64,000 nucleotides of DNA from Cohnella pontilimi (GTDB taxonomy: Bacteria > Bacillota > Bacilli > Paenibacillales > Paenibacillaceae): the NCBI RefSeq assembly GCF_005049045.1, contig NZ_SUPK01000006.1, positions 310,001-374,000 of the forward strand, given 5' to 3'. A program made the translations under genes and the position numbers. Shown piece by piece: positions 45,583 to 54,706 of this stretch (position 1 is the first letter of the stretch; each line of letters begins with the position of its first letter). The notes under the pieces were generated by a model that had not been told where the DNA came from, ran no database searches, and saw only the letters and a list, made by a program, of their open reading frames with translations.

Positions 45583-45598
45583 TATGATTTCTCCGTCG

Positions 45599-46735
45599 TT
45601 ATTGAGCCTTCACTTCATTCCAAATTTCGTTATACCGGTTGCGATCCTTCACTTCTTGCCAGAAGTTGACCTTCTTCATGTAGTTCTCCATATCGTCGAT
45701 ATGGATCGCTTTGGCCTGCTCCGCGGACATGTGTTTGGCCGCGTTCAGATTGGCGACTCCGTAACCGGTTGCGTCGGCCACAAGCTTCATCACCTGTTCG
45801 TCGGTCACATAATTGATATAGGTTTCGGCCAACTCTTTGTTCTTGGAGGCGTTCACGATCATCAGGCGGTCGATCCAGCCCGTGATGCCTTCCTTCGGAA
45901 TCGTTTCTTGAAGATTACGGCCGGATGCGTTAACCGTTGTCGGGGTGAGCGGCCAGCCCACGGCCAGCACGACTTCCTTGTTGGAAAACAGATCGTTCAG
46001 CTCGCCGCCCGATGCCCAATACTTGCGGATCTGCGGCTTCAGTTCGATCAGCTTTTTCTTCGCTTCCTGCAGCTGGTCTTCGGTCATGTTGTAGACTTTG
46101 CTTTGGTCCGTGGCGTCAAGCCCCATCATTTGGCCGATCAAATAGATGTTGGAGATATCGTCCCAGATGGACACTTTGCCTTTGTACTGCGGATCCCAGA
46201 ATACGTTCCAGCTGTCCGGCGGCGTCTTGATAACATCCGCGTCATAGATGAGGGAATCAGGCCCCCAAGTGAATGGAACACCGTATACTTTGCCGTCCTG
46301 CTGCACGTCTTTCATATCCTTCAGCTTGGATGCAAGATTCGCGTAATTCGGCACATGGTCCAAGTTGATCGGCGCGACCAAACCTTCGTGCAACAAATAC
46401 GCCGCGACGTCCGAAGAGGGAGAAATAACGTCGAACGTGTCGCCTCCCCCTCCCTTCAGCTTGGCTACCAGCTCGTCACTGGAACCGAAGTATGTGGCGG
46501 TCACTTTGACGCCGAACTTATCTTCGAAGCCTTTGATGAATTTGGGATCGGCATAGCCTTCCCAGGTAAGTAAATTGAGCGTTTTGCCCGATGTGCCGGC
46601 ATTGCTTCCGCCGCCGGAGCCGGATGCCGCAGGCGGGGTTTCCGATTTGCCTCCGCAAGCGCTGAGGACGATTAAAGCCGTGATCGCGGCCACCAGCGCC
46701 GGCAAAAACTTGTTTCTCGATCGTCTGCTTTTCAT
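45599..46735 (-). CDS. potD: Polyamine-binding lipoprotein PotD (system 1)
   Basis: A 378-residue extracellular solute-binding protein. The signal peptide ends in the lipobox LSAC (Cys near 27), followed by a Gly/Ser linker and the PotD-like fold beginning TLNLLTWEGYADPKFIKGFE. It would be lipid-anchored on the outer membrane face and deliver spermidine, putrescine or a related amine to PotBC. It follows gabT directly. ATG 46735 with AAGGAGG. Confidence 0.9.
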   Translation of the reverse strand: MKSRRSRNKFLPALVAAITALIVLSACGGKSETPPAASGSGGGSNAGTSGKTLNLLTWEGYADPKFIKGFEDKFGVKVTATYFGSSDELVAKLKGGGGDTFDVISPSSDVAAYLLHEGLVAPINLDHVPNYANLASKLKDMKDVQQDGKVYGVPFTWGPDSLIYDADVIKTPPDSWNVFWDPQYKGKVSIWDDISNIYLIGQMMGLDATDQSKVYNMTEDQLQEAKKKLIELKPQIRKYWASGGELNDLFSNKEVVLAVGWPLTPTTVNASGRNLQETIPKEGITGWIDRLMIVNASKNKELAETYINYVTDEQVMKLVADATGYGVANLNAAKHMSAEQAKAIHIDDMENYMKKVNFWQEVKDRNRYNEIWNEVKAQ

Positions 46736-46747
46736 GGTTTTCCTCCT

Positions 46748-48115
46748 TCAGGAGATTTCTGCGGCTTCGCCGTTTACGATAAGGGCGAGGGATTCCGCTA
46801 TGATATCGAGTCCTTCCTGCAGCTGGTCATCGGTGATGACGAGCGGAGTCAGGAATCGGATCACGTTGCCGTGAATGCCTGCACTGAGCAGCACCACTCC
46901 CGAACGGTAACAAGCTTGTACCAGCCGGGATACGAGCTCTTTCAAGGGCTTGCGCGTTGCGGGATCCAGGAATTCGACCGCACACATGGCGCCGAGCCCC
47001 CGGACTTCGGCGATCTCGGGATATTGCTGCATGAGCCCGGAGAAGAAGCTGATGATCGTTTGGCCGATCGAACGCGCCCTCGCCGGAAGGTTTTCCCGCT
47101 CCATCTTCTCGATGACGGCCAGCGCCGCGGCGCACCCGAGGGGGCTGCCTCCATACGTGCCGCCGATTTCACCGGGGCTTGGCGCGTCCATAATTTCCGC
47201 CCGGCCGGTCACCGCGCTGATCGGAACGCCGGCCGCCAGCGATTTGGAGAGTGTGATCAAATCCGGCTCGATGCCGAAAATCGTGGAGGCGAACAATTCG
47301 CCCGTACGCCCATAGCCGGTCTGGATTTCATCCGCGATGAACAGGATATTATTCTTTCGGCAAAGGTCGTACACGCCTTTCACGAACGCGGCAGGCGGAA
47401 CGATGAAGCCGCCTTCGCCCTGCACCGGTTCCATGATGACGGCGGCCAATTCCTCCGGAGCCGCTTCCGTGTACAGAAAGTCTTCGAACTGCCGGACGCA
47501 GAAGAGTGCGTAATCCTCTTCCGACATGCCAGCGGGACGGTGCAGCGGGTAAGGGAACGGAGCTTTATAGGTGGCGGGTGCGAATGGGCCCATTTTAAAT
47601 TTGTACGGCTTCACTTTGCTGGTGAGCGACATGCCCATCAGCGTCCGGCCGTGGAATCCGCGCGTAAACGAAACGATCCCCGGCTTGCCGGTGTATTTTC
47701 GGGCAATCTTGACCGCGTTCTCCACCGCTTCGGCCCCGCTGTTAAGCAAGATCGTCTTTTTCGGAAAATGTCCGGGGGTGATCTCCGCCAATTTTTCCGC
47801 AAGCGCGACATAAGGTTCGTACATGGCGACGTGGAAGCACGTATGGATGTATTGTTCGGCCTGCTTCTGGACCGCCAGGACGACTTCGGGCGGACAATGT
47901 CCGGCATTCATCGTGCCGATCGCGCCGGCGAAATCCAGGAACACATTGCCGTCCACATCAAGAATCAACGCACCCTGCGCCTTCTGTACGAACACCGGTG
48001 TCGTGTTGCCGACGCCATTCGGAACATACTGCTTTCTTCTATCCAGAAGCGCCAGGGTGTTGGGACCCGGAAAATCCGCCGAAACCGAAACGAATTTCTT
48101 CCTCTTGTCGTCCAT
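46748..48115 (-). CDS. gabT: 4-aminobutyrate aminotransferase
   Basis: A 455-residue class III PLP transaminase of the GabT type. Motifs are LLNSGAEAVENAVKIARKYT, ADEIQTGYGRTGELFA and the Schiff-base Lys in ITLSKSLAAGVP. It transfers the amino group of GABA to 2-oxoglutarate, giving succinate semialdehyde, which one of the downstream aldehyde dehydrogenases would oxidise to succinate. It starts at ATG 48115 behind AAGGAG, 120 bases downstream of pucR, with a cre-like site in the gap. Confidence 0.9.
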   Translation of the reverse strand: MDDKRKKFVSVSADFPGPNTLALLDRRKQYVPNGVGNTTPVFVQKAQGALILDVDGNVFLDFAGAIGTMNAGHCPPEVVLAVQKQAEQYIHTCFHVAMYEPYVALAEKLAEITPGHFPKKTILLNSGAEAVENAVKIARKYTGKPGIVSFTRGFHGRTLMGMSLTSKVKPYKFKMGPFAPATYKAPFPYPLHRPAGMSEEDYALFCVRQFEDFLYTEAAPEELAAVIMEPVQGEGGFIVPPAAFVKGVYDLCRKNNILFIADEIQTGYGRTGELFASTIFGIEPDLITLSKSLAAGVPISAVTGRAEIMDAPSPGEIGGTYGGSPLGCAAALAVIEKMERENLPARARSIGQTIISFFSGLMQQYPEIAEVRGLGAMCAVEFLDPATRKPLKELVSRLVQACYRSGVVLLSAGIHGNVIRFLTPLVITDDQLQEGLDIIAESLALIVNGEAAEIS

Positions 48116-48146
48116 GATCGTTCTCCTTCTACGCGCCTCACTGTTT

Positions 48147-48160
48147 TGGCAACGCTTTCA
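48147..48160 (-). promoter_or_regulatory. cre-like CcpA site upstream of gabT
   Basis: On the minus strand TGAAAGCGTTGCCA, close to the CcpA consensus TGNAANCGNWWNCA with one mismatch, 32 bases before the gabT start. Confidence 0.55.
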
Positions 48161-48235
48161 GTTTTGGTTTATTCCTTATTTTAGGAGGAGGGGTACAGGA
48201 ATGACTATGGCAGCGGGAGATAAATATAACGGTCT

Positions 48236-49720
48236 TTATTTATCCTGAAGAGATAAAACCCGTTCCGCGAGCTGCAGTTCGAATTGCTGCTGCGGATCCT
48301 GGAAATCGAACCCGCCGAGCGAGATGGCCCGGTCTAGCCGGTAGCGAAGCGTCTTGGGGTGCACGCACATAGCCTCTGCCGCTTTCTTCAGATGGAACCC
48401 GCATCGGGCGGCGGCGATGACCGTTTCAACCAACACTTCGCCGTTTTTGTCCCGCATGAGCGGTTGAAACAGCTTCTCCAAAAATTGCGCACGGGCCTCT
48501 CTCTCTCCGATGAGCACCCGGTGAACGAGCAAATCTTCGAAGCGGCAGCAACGACCCGGCACCGTGTAAGGGAGCAGCGAACTCACTTCGGCGAAGCCTT
48601 GCCTTACGCCCGCAAAACCTTGATGGGTACGGCTGAGGAACATCGCAACGTCGGGCGATCGCAGGCGCTCCCATAAGCGGCTGAAGGGACATCGTTCCGG
48701 CAGCAAGAACGTAATATGGTTTTGGGATAGCGACAGAAGAGGTGCCGCATGGAGGTCTTGCAGCTCTCGCTTCAGCGATACCGCCAGCTTTTCGCGCCGT
48801 ATGACCCCGTCGCGGGAAAGCGGCACCTGCGCGCTCAGTACGAGAAGGCCGACTGAGTAAACACCTCCCGGGTCGAAACCCAGAATTTGCGCCCGTTGGA
48901 GCATCTGGGACGTCGGCTCCACGACGCCCTCAAGCAACGACTCGAGGAATGAGTAACCGAGCTGCGTTTCTAAAGAAGCGAGCGCCCTCTGCTGGGACAA
49001 ATGCAGTGCGATGACAACGGCGGCCGACTCCGCCGCGCGGATTTCAAGCTCGCCCAGCGGATGGCCGTGCTGTACGATCTTCAATACAGCCGCCGGTTCT
49101 CTTTTGATCAGAATAGGGCATTCGTAAGGGGCATGTTCCGATTGCCCGTTCTCACTCAGGTCCGGTTTCCCGCCAGCAGGCGACTTCGCCAATACACCGC
49201 CTTCCGGATGTTCAATCCACACTTCCCTTCCGATCAAAGAATGCAGCGTATCGGTCAAGTCCTGCAGGCTTTTCGCCTCGAGCCCGGCCTTCATCAGCTT
49301 TTTATGAATCGCCTCGGACTGCTCCAGCAGATCCCGTTGTAAAGACAAGATGGAACGATGAATTTCCTCGGTGATCGAGGAAAACGGAATCTCCCAAGGA
49401 ATTTCAAGCAGCGGCAAATGATGAGCATCGGCTGCGCGGCGTGCCGCAAGGGGCATGCGTTCGAAAAAGTTGGGCACCGCCAGGCCTAAGCCCGCCAGCC
49501 CCCGCCCCGCCATCGCTGCAATCAGCCGATCCAATCCGTCTTCGTCGCGAGGCCAAGCATAGCCGGTAGTGAGCAATAGATCTCCTTCCCGCACCCAAGG
49601 CAGCGGATCCGGCACGTCCACCACATTGACCCAGCGTACGGTCCGTTCCAACGCTTGCGTGCCGGCCACTACAGTTGCCCGCCGGAGCGAATCCAGATTC
49701 AAAGCATCCATCAGCTTCAC
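48236..49720 (-). CDS. PucR-family transcriptional regulator
   Basis: About 494 residues. An N-terminal PucR domain (LNLDSLRRATVVAGTQALER and TTGYAWPRDED), a middle region, and the C-terminal PucR helix-turn-helix HLKKAAEAMCVHPKTLRYRL near residue 460. Such proteins activate purine, GABA or polyamine catabolic genes. I place the start at GTG 49720, behind AGGGGTGA. The first ATG of the open frame (49771) lies inside a sigma-54 promoter and would precede the transcript. It heads the long operon with gabT, pot system 1, ALDHs and rpoN. Confidence 0.88.
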   Translation of the reverse strand: MKLMDALNLDSLRRATVVAGTQALERTVRWVNVVDVPDPLPWVREGDLLLTTGYAWPRDEDGLDRLIAAMAGRGLAGLGLAVPNFFERMPLAARRAADAHHLPLLEIPWEIPFSSITEEIHRSILSLQRDLLEQSEAIHKKLMKAGLEAKSLQDLTDTLHSLIGREVWIEHPEGGVLAKSPAGGKPDLSENGQSEHAPYECPILIKREPAAVLKIVQHGHPLGELEIRAAESAAVVIALHLSQQRALASLETQLGYSFLESLLEGVVEPTSQMLQRAQILGFDPGGVYSVGLLVLSAQVPLSRDGVIRREKLAVSLKRELQDLHAAPLLSLSQNHITFLLPERCPFSRLWERLRSPDVAMFLSRTHQGFAGVRQGFAEVSSLLPYTVPGRCCRFEDLLVHRVLIGEREARAQFLEKLFQPLMRDKNGEVLVETVIAAARCGFHLKKAAEAMCVHPKTLRYRLDRAISLGGFDFQDPQQQFELQLAERVLSLQDK

Positions 49721-49758
49721 GACGCTCACCCCTGCACAATGGCTTACGCCTTCTTTAT

Positions 49759-49776
49759 AAGCAAATTTCATGCCAA
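49759..49776 (-). promoter_or_regulatory. Sigma-54 promoter of pucR-gabT operon
   Basis: TTGGCAT-GAAAT-TTGCTT on the minus strand, with exactly 10 bases between the GG and GC dinucleotides of the -24 and -12 elements. It ends 38 bases before the proposed GTG start of pucR. Confidence 0.8.
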
Positions 49777-49805
49777 CTCCGAATCTCGGCCCTATAGGAC
49801 GTCTC

Positions 49806-49832
49806 TTCTCATTTTTGAGAAACGGTTCTCAA
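49806..49832. promoter_or_regulatory. Candidate enhancer (UAS) between pucR and patA
   Basis: TTCTCA-TTTT-TGAGAA (49806-49821) overlaps TTGAGAA-ACGG-TTCTCAA (49815-49832), both perfect inverted repeats. A further half-site TGAGAA is at 49868-49873. The first has the same geometry as the site at 55941. It is about 93 bases upstream of the patA -24 element. Confidence 0.6.
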
Positions 49833-49913
49833 TCCTGACGTCGAAATCCGACACCGGTTCCAACGAATGAGAAAAAGCGACTCGAAACATACGGATAGGG
49901 AAGCCCGCGATTG

Positions 49914-49931
49914 TTGGCATTCTTCTTGCTT
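49914..49931 (+). promoter_or_regulatory. Sigma-54 promoter of patA
   Basis: TTGGCAT-TCTTC-TTGCTT with exact -24/-12 spacing, 36 bases upstream of the patA start. Confidence 0.85.
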
Positions 49932-49966
49932 GATGAAAAGGGAAACCACGAAAGGAGATGATCGTT

Positions 49967-51334
49967 GTGGAACGAAAGTCCACGGAGGAATCCCTCCAGC
50001 TCGCCAAAAAAATATTGGGCTATATTGAAAGCGAAACGCTGACCCTGGAGCAAAAGAAAAACATCGTATCCGAGTCGGTCGACAATTTCACGAACCATGT
50101 GACGAAAGCCATCTTGCGGCACCGCAAGTCGGTTTCGACCGATTTTTCGGTCGTCGAATGGGAGGATGAAGGCGCCGTATTCCGCGACACGCTCGGAGAC
50201 GAATATATCGACTGCCTCGGCGGGTACGGCGTGTATTTGCTGGGTCACCGAAATCCGAAGGTAGTCAAGGCCGTGCAGGCGCAGCTGAACCGGTACGCGC
50301 TGCACAGCCAGGAAATGGTCGACCCGCTGCGCGGATACTTGTCTCAGCTCGTCGCGTACATTACGCCCGGCGATCTGCAGCATTCTTATCTGGTGAACTG
50401 CGGCACCGAAGCCAACGAAATGGCCTTAAAATTAGCCCGCCTGGCCACCGGCAAAAAGTGGTTCATCTCAACCGAAAGGGGCTTCCACGGAAAGACGATG
50501 GGTTCATTGTCGGCTTCCGGGAAAGGGACATTCCGCGAGCCCTACTTGCCGCTCGTGCCGGGGTTTCAGCACGTGCCGTACGGCAACGCGGATGCGGTGG
50601 AGCAAGCGATCCGCATGCTGATCAGCACGGGGGAATCGGTGGCGGGCGTGATCGTGGAGCCTATCCAGGGAGAGGGCGGCGTGAACATTCCGCCGGACGA
50701 CTATTTGCCTCGGCTGCGTCAAATTTGCGACCGATACGAATGCTTGCTGATCGTAGATGAGGTGCAGACCGGCATGGGCCGGACCGGAACGATGTTCGGC
50801 GTGGACCATTGGAACGTCGTGCCGGACATCATGACGCTGGGCAAAGCGTTCGGAGGCGGCGTCATGCCGATCGCGGCCATGGTGGCCAAGCGCAAGTGGT
50901 GGGACCAAATGGAGGAGAACCCGTTCCTGCTCGGTTCCTCGACCTTCGGCGGAAACCCGCTGTGTTGCGCCGGAGCGATTGCCGGCATCCATACCATTTT
51001 GGAAGAGGACATTCCCGGCATGGCCAAGGAAAAAGGCGACTACATTATGAAAGGTCTCAGGGAAATTCAACAACAGTACCCGGGTGTATTGGTTGACGTA
51101 CGCGGCCGCGGATTGTTGATCGGCATGGAGTTCGCCGACAACGCGCTCGGCTATACGCTGGCGAAGCAGCTGTTCGGCAAAAAAATTCTCGTCGGCGGAA
51201 CCTTGAACAACGCCACCGTCATTCGGCTGGAGCCGCCGGCCATTATCAGCTACGACCAGATCGATTACGTTCTCGCCTGCATCGAGGAAGGCGTCTCGCA
51301 GCTGGCGAAGGAGAGCAGCGCGATCGTAGGTTGA
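49967..51334 (+). CDS. patA: Putrescine aminotransferase
   Basis: A 455-residue class III transaminase, very similar in layout to E. coli PatA (YgjG). It has the long helical N-terminus, then FIDCLGG-type EYIDCLGGYGVYLLGHRNP, HSQEMVDPLRG, VEPIQGEGGVNIPP, VDEVQTGMGRTG and Lys in TLGKAFGGGVMP. It converts putrescine and 2-oxoglutarate to 4-aminobutanal and glutamate. The start is GTG 49967, 9 bases behind AAAGGAG; the ATG at 49958 abuts the ribosome site. It is divergent from pucR and driven by a sigma-54 promoter. Confidence 0.93.
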   Translation: MERKSTEESLQLAKKILGYIESETLTLEQKKNIVSESVDNFTNHVTKAILRHRKSVSTDFSVVEWEDEGAVFRDTLGDEYIDCLGGYGVYLLGHRNPKVVKAVQAQLNRYALHSQEMVDPLRGYLSQLVAYITPGDLQHSYLVNCGTEANEMALKLARLATGKKWFISTERGFHGKTMGSLSASGKGTFREPYLPLVPGFQHVPYGNADAVEQAIRMLISTGESVAGVIVEPIQGEGGVNIPPDDYLPRLRQICDRYECLLIVDEVQTGMGRTGTMFGVDHWNVVPDIMTLGKAFGGGVMPIAAMVAKRKWWDQMEENPFLLGSSTFGGNPLCCAGAIAGIHTILEEDIPGMAKEKGDYIMKGLREIQQQYPGVLVDVRGRGLLIGMEFADNALGYTLAKQLFGKKILVGGTLNNATVIRLEPPAIISYDQIDYVLACIEEGVSQLAKESSAIVG

Positions 51335-51350
51335 CCATCAGTAATTGTAT

Positions 51351-51397
51351 AAGGGGCTATCCCGCAAGGTCTTCCTAGACCAGGGGGATAGCCCCTT
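51351..51397 (+). terminator. patA terminator
   Basis: AAGGGGCTATCCC and GGGGATAGCCCCTT enclose an inner hairpin GGTCT-TCCT-AGACC, followed by TTC TTTG. Confidence 0.85.
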
Positions 51398-51421
51398 TTC
51401 TTTGCTATTTTGCTAACAGCC

Positions 51422-51810
51422 AAAGTACAGTTATTTATGCCTTCCAAGCCTCTCAGTGGCCAGATAACGTCTAAAGTACATCTATTTTTCCCTGAAATTC
51501 TGCTAAAGTAATCTTAGATGCGTCAAATAACTGTATTTCAACTTTTATTCTTCAAAAACCGGCTAAAATCTTAAAAAATAACTGTATTTCAGCTTTTACA
51601 CCGGCAAAAAACAAGAAAAACTCCTATCGAAGTCTGCAACTGCATTTCGCGAAATTGCAGCAAACAATTTCGCCTTGAAACTACTTGTAATTTTAATTTG
51701 CCAAATTAGAGAGCTGCTTAGCGGAAGGGTGTGCTCGAAATGGCTCTGTAATTTCGCAAAATGCAGTTACAGCATCGTCGTACACCCACATCGTGTTATT
51801 AATTTGGCAA
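51422..51810. repeat. Gene-free stretch with a cluster of AACTGYATTT repeats
   Basis: About 530 bases without a gene lie between patA and the second potD. The core AAATAACTGTATTT occurs in both orientations: inverted near 51422 and 51473, direct near 51526 and 51577, at about 51-base intervals. Related AACTGCATTT cores are near 51638 (direct) and 51759 (inverted). A pair of AATTTGCCAAA/TTTGGCAAA elements near 51696 and 51801 is also inverted. No open frame, transposase or CRISPR pattern. Confidence 0.65.
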
Positions 51811-51927
51811 AATGAAATTCCAGACTACGTCCCCTCGCGTTTCCTCTGCGTACTTAGAGGTTATCGTGCGGAACGACTAAGCAACGGCCATCAGGAAGTA
51901 GCGGGCTTGAAATTTTTTCCCACTATG

Positions 51928-51971
51928 AAAAAGTGGCGGAGCAGGGAAAGCCCTCTGCTCCACCACTTTTT
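51928..51971 (-). terminator. Terminator of pot operon 2
   Basis: AAAAAGTGG and CCACTTTTT with an inner GGAGCAG/CTGCTCC stem, overlapping the last codons region of potD2's downstream flank. Confidence 0.85.
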
Positions 51972-51976
51972 GAACC

Positions 51977-53059
51977 TTACTGCGAGCTCTTCACTTCCGA
52001 CCAGACGCGGTCGTACAATTTGACGTTGTCTCCCAAGTCTTGGAGGCTTTCCACGCGCTTCAACTCTTCGGTGGGCGGATAAATCGCGATATTGTCCATA
52101 AAGAACTTGTCAATTTTTTTCCTCGCCTCAACGTTCGGGTTGATGTACGGGAAGGAAACGGAAATTTCCGCGCTGATGTCCGGATCGGTAACGAAGTTGA
52201 TGAACGCTTCGGCCGCTTTTTTGTTTTTGGCGCCTTTCGGAATGACGAAGTTATCGAAAGTGATAATCAAGCCTTCCTTGGGCAGAACCGTTTTCACTTG
52301 CGGCTTCTCTTTCTGGGCCAGCGCAATTTCCGGACCCCAGCTGAGCATCACGCCGACTTCACCGCTGATCATGAGCGTTTTCGGGCTGTCGCTGTCAAAT
52401 GCCTTCACGTTCGGCATCAGCGCCAGCATTTTTTTCTTCGCCTCTTCCAAGTGAGCGGGGTCCGTGTCGTTGGCGGAATAGCCCAACGTTTTCAGGACCA
52501 TGCCCAGCACCATCCGTTGGTCGTCCAGCAGCACGATTTGATTTTTGAGTTCGGGTTTCCACAGGTCCGCGTAGCTCGTAATCTCCGTTTTCACGATATC
52601 CGGATTGATGCCGATCGGCTGTGTGTTCCCCATGTATGGTACGGTATATTTGTTGCCCTTGTCGTAATCCTTATCGATGAACTCGGGCAGCAAATACTTG
52701 AAGTTCGGGATGTTGTTCAAGTCGATCGGTTGGATCATGCCTTGCGCAATCATGGGTTGAACAATGTAATCGCTCGCCATGGTGAGATCATAGAGGCCTT
52801 GGCCCGCCGACAATTTGGCCAGCATTTCCTCGTTCGACGAGAAGGTGCTGTAATTCACTTTGACACCGGTCTTGTCCTCGAATTTCTTGAGCACCGATTC
52901 GGGCAAATACTCAGACCAGTTGAACACGTTCAGTTCTTTGCCCAATCCGTCGCCGCCCGAACCGTCCGACCCCGCCTTTGAACTGCCGCAGGCGGCCATC
53001 AGGATCAGAGCCAGTACCGCCAAGCAAGACGTCAAAACCCGAAAGCTGCTCCCCTTCAT
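51977..53059 (-). CDS. potD: Polyamine-binding lipoprotein PotD (system 2)
   Basis: A 360-residue lipoprotein with signal peptide and lipobox LMAAC (Cys near 24) followed by the PotD fold starting ELNVFNWSEYLPESVLKKFE. Sequence differs clearly from system 1 PotD, suggesting a different amine preference. Last gene of a potA-B-C-D operon; ATG 53059 follows AGGAGGG. A strong terminator lies behind it. Confidence 0.92.
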   Translation of the reverse strand: MKGSSFRVLTSCLAVLALILMAACGSSKAGSDGSGGDGLGKELNVFNWSEYLPESVLKKFEDKTGVKVNYSTFSSNEEMLAKLSAGQGLYDLTMASDYIVQPMIAQGMIQPIDLNNIPNFKYLLPEFIDKDYDKGNKYTVPYMGNTQPIGINPDIVKTEITSYADLWKPELKNQIVLLDDQRMVLGMVLKTLGYSANDTDPAHLEEAKKKMLALMPNVKAFDSDSPKTLMISGEVGVMLSWGPEIALAQKEKPQVKTVLPKEGLIITFDNFVIPKGAKNKKAAEAFINFVTDPDISAEISVSFPYINPNVEARKKIDKFFMDNIAIYPPTEELKRVESLQDLGDNVKLYDRVWSEVKSSQ

Positions 53060-53069
53060 ACGAACCCTC

Positions 53070-53849
53070 CTATTTTTCTTTTTGCTGAAGACGCTCCGCG
53101 AACAGCACGATGAGCAAAGTGGCCAGGAGCATCAAGGTGGACAAGGCGTTGATTTCCGGCGTAACGCCGAATTTGACCATCGAGTATATTTTCAAAGGCA
53201 GCGTCGTGCTGCCGGGTCCAGCCACGAAGAAGCTGATAACGACGTCGTCGATGGACAGCGTAAATGTCAGCAAGGCGCCCGCGATCACACCCGGCGCGAT
53301 GACGGGAAGCGTCACTTTCAAGAACGTGGTCCACGGCTTCGCCCCCAAATCCATGGCCGCTTCCTCGATGTTTTTGTCGAACCCCGCCAAGCGGGCCCGT
53401 ACCACCACCATGACGAACGGAACGGAAAATGTGATATGGGCGGCGAGCAGCGTCATAATGCCAAGCGATACTTTGAGCTGGCTGAACAGGGCGAGCATCG
53501 AAATCCCCATCACGATCTCCGGAATGACGATCGGCAGGAACACCAAGCCTTCCAGCGCGATTTTGCCCCGGAAATGATAGCGATACATCCCTACCGCCGC
53601 CAGCGTACCGATCATCGTCGCTCCGATCGTCGTAATGACCGCCACCGTCAGCGATGTTTTCGCGGCCTCCAGAATGGAGTCGTTATGGAACAGCCTAACG
53701 TACCAATCGGTCGTAAAACCGGTCCATACGGCGTTCAGCTTCGACCGGTTAAAAGAGTACAGAATGAGGATCGAGATCGGCAGGTAAAGAAACAGATACA
53801 CGAGCGAGGCGTAAAACACGCCGAACTTACGGCCGAAGGAAAGGCGCAT
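53070..53849 (-). CDS. potC: Polyamine ABC transporter permease PotC (system 2)
   Basis: About 259 residues with six membrane helices and EAA loop EEAAMDLGAKPWTTFLKVTL. The start is read as the ATG at 53849, 9 bases behind AAAGGA; a GTG one codon earlier overlaps the potB stop. Typical PotC. Confidence 0.92.
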   Translation of the reverse strand: MRLSFGRKFGVFYASLVYLFLYLPISILILYSFNRSKLNAVWTGFTTDWYVRLFHNDSILEAAKTSLTVAVITTIGATMIGTLAAVGMYRYHFRGKIALEGLVFLPIVIPEIVMGISMLALFSQLKVSLGIMTLLAAHITFSVPFVMVVVRARLAGFDKNIEEAAMDLGAKPWTTFLKVTLPVIAPGVIAGALLTFTLSIDDVVISFFVAGPGSTTLPLKIYSMVKFGVTPEINALSTLMLLATLLIVLFAERLQQKEK

Positions 53850-54706
53850 CACATCAGATCCTTTCCGGCTTTATCTTTGGAGATCTTCACATAGACGGCG
53901 ATAAAGAGCAGCGTAAGCGCCATCAGAATGATGGAAATCGCGGACCCGAACGGCCAGTCCCGTGCGGTCAGAAATTGGTTTTTGATCAGGTTGCCGATCA
54001 GGATGGCCTTGCTTCCGCCCATCAGGTCAGGAATGAAAAATAACCCCAGAGCCGGGATAAAGACGAGCAGCGTTCCCGCCATGATGCCGGGTGCCGTCAG
54101 CGGCAGTGTCACCTTCCAGAACGTCTGCCGGGGCCGCGCCCCAAGGTCTGAAGCCGCTTCCAACAAAGCTTTGTCGAGCTTCTCGATCGAAGCGTACAAG
54201 GGGAGGATCATAAACGGAAGCATCGTGTATACCAAGCCGATCAGCACCGCCGTATCGTTGTAAAGCATCGTCAGCGGTTTATCAATGATCCCGATATGTA
54301 ACAAAATTGTGTTGATGACGCCCTCCGTCCTCAGCAGTATGATCCAAGCGTACGTGCGGATGAGCGAGTTGGTCCAGAAAGGTACGATGACGAACAGCAA
54401 AAGCACGTTGCGGTACTTTGCGGGCGAGCGGGCGATGATATAAGCGAAAGGATATCCGATAAGCAGGCAGAATACCGTGGTGAGAAACGCCAGTTGACAG
54501 GAGACCCACAAAATTTTCAAATATAACGGATCGAAATACCGGATGTAGTTGTCGAGGGAGAAGGTATATTCAATGCCTCCGAAAATGTTCCGGGACATGA
54601 AGCTGACGGCCAGCACCAAAATCAGAGGAAGCAAGAACAAGACGATCATCCACACCGTCACCGGCGACAGCGTCCACCAACGGGCGAAATCCGGCGGTCT
54701 TCTCAT
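53849..54706 (-). CDS. potB: Polyamine ABC transporter permease PotB (system 2)
   Basis: A 285-residue permease with six helices and EAA loop [20 protein letters not shown]. Its ATG overlaps the potA stop by four bases (ATGA) and its own stop overlaps potC, so the subunits are translationally coupled. Confidence 0.92.
   Translation of the reverse strand: MRRPPDFARWWTLSPVTVWMIVLFLLPLILVLAVSFMSRNIFGGIEYTFSLDNYIRYFDPLYLKILWVSCQLAFLTTVFCLLIGYPFAYIIARSPAKYRNVLLLFVIVPFWTNSLIRTYAWIILLRTEGVINTILLHIGIIDKPLTMLYNDTAVLIGLVYTMLPFMILPLYASIEKLDKALLEAASDLGARPRQTFWKVTLPLTAPGIMAGTLLVFIPALGLFFIPDLMGGSKAILIGNLIKNQFLTARDWPFGSAISIILMALTLLFIAVYVKISKDKAGKDLM

Noticed and set aside
48116-48235. Sigma-54 promoter directly before gabT
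   Set aside because: TTGC occurs, but no GG at the required distance; only a cre-like site is convincing there.
51422-51810. CRISPR array
   Set aside because: Repeats are short, degenerate, in both orientations and without regular unique spacers; no cas genes in the window.
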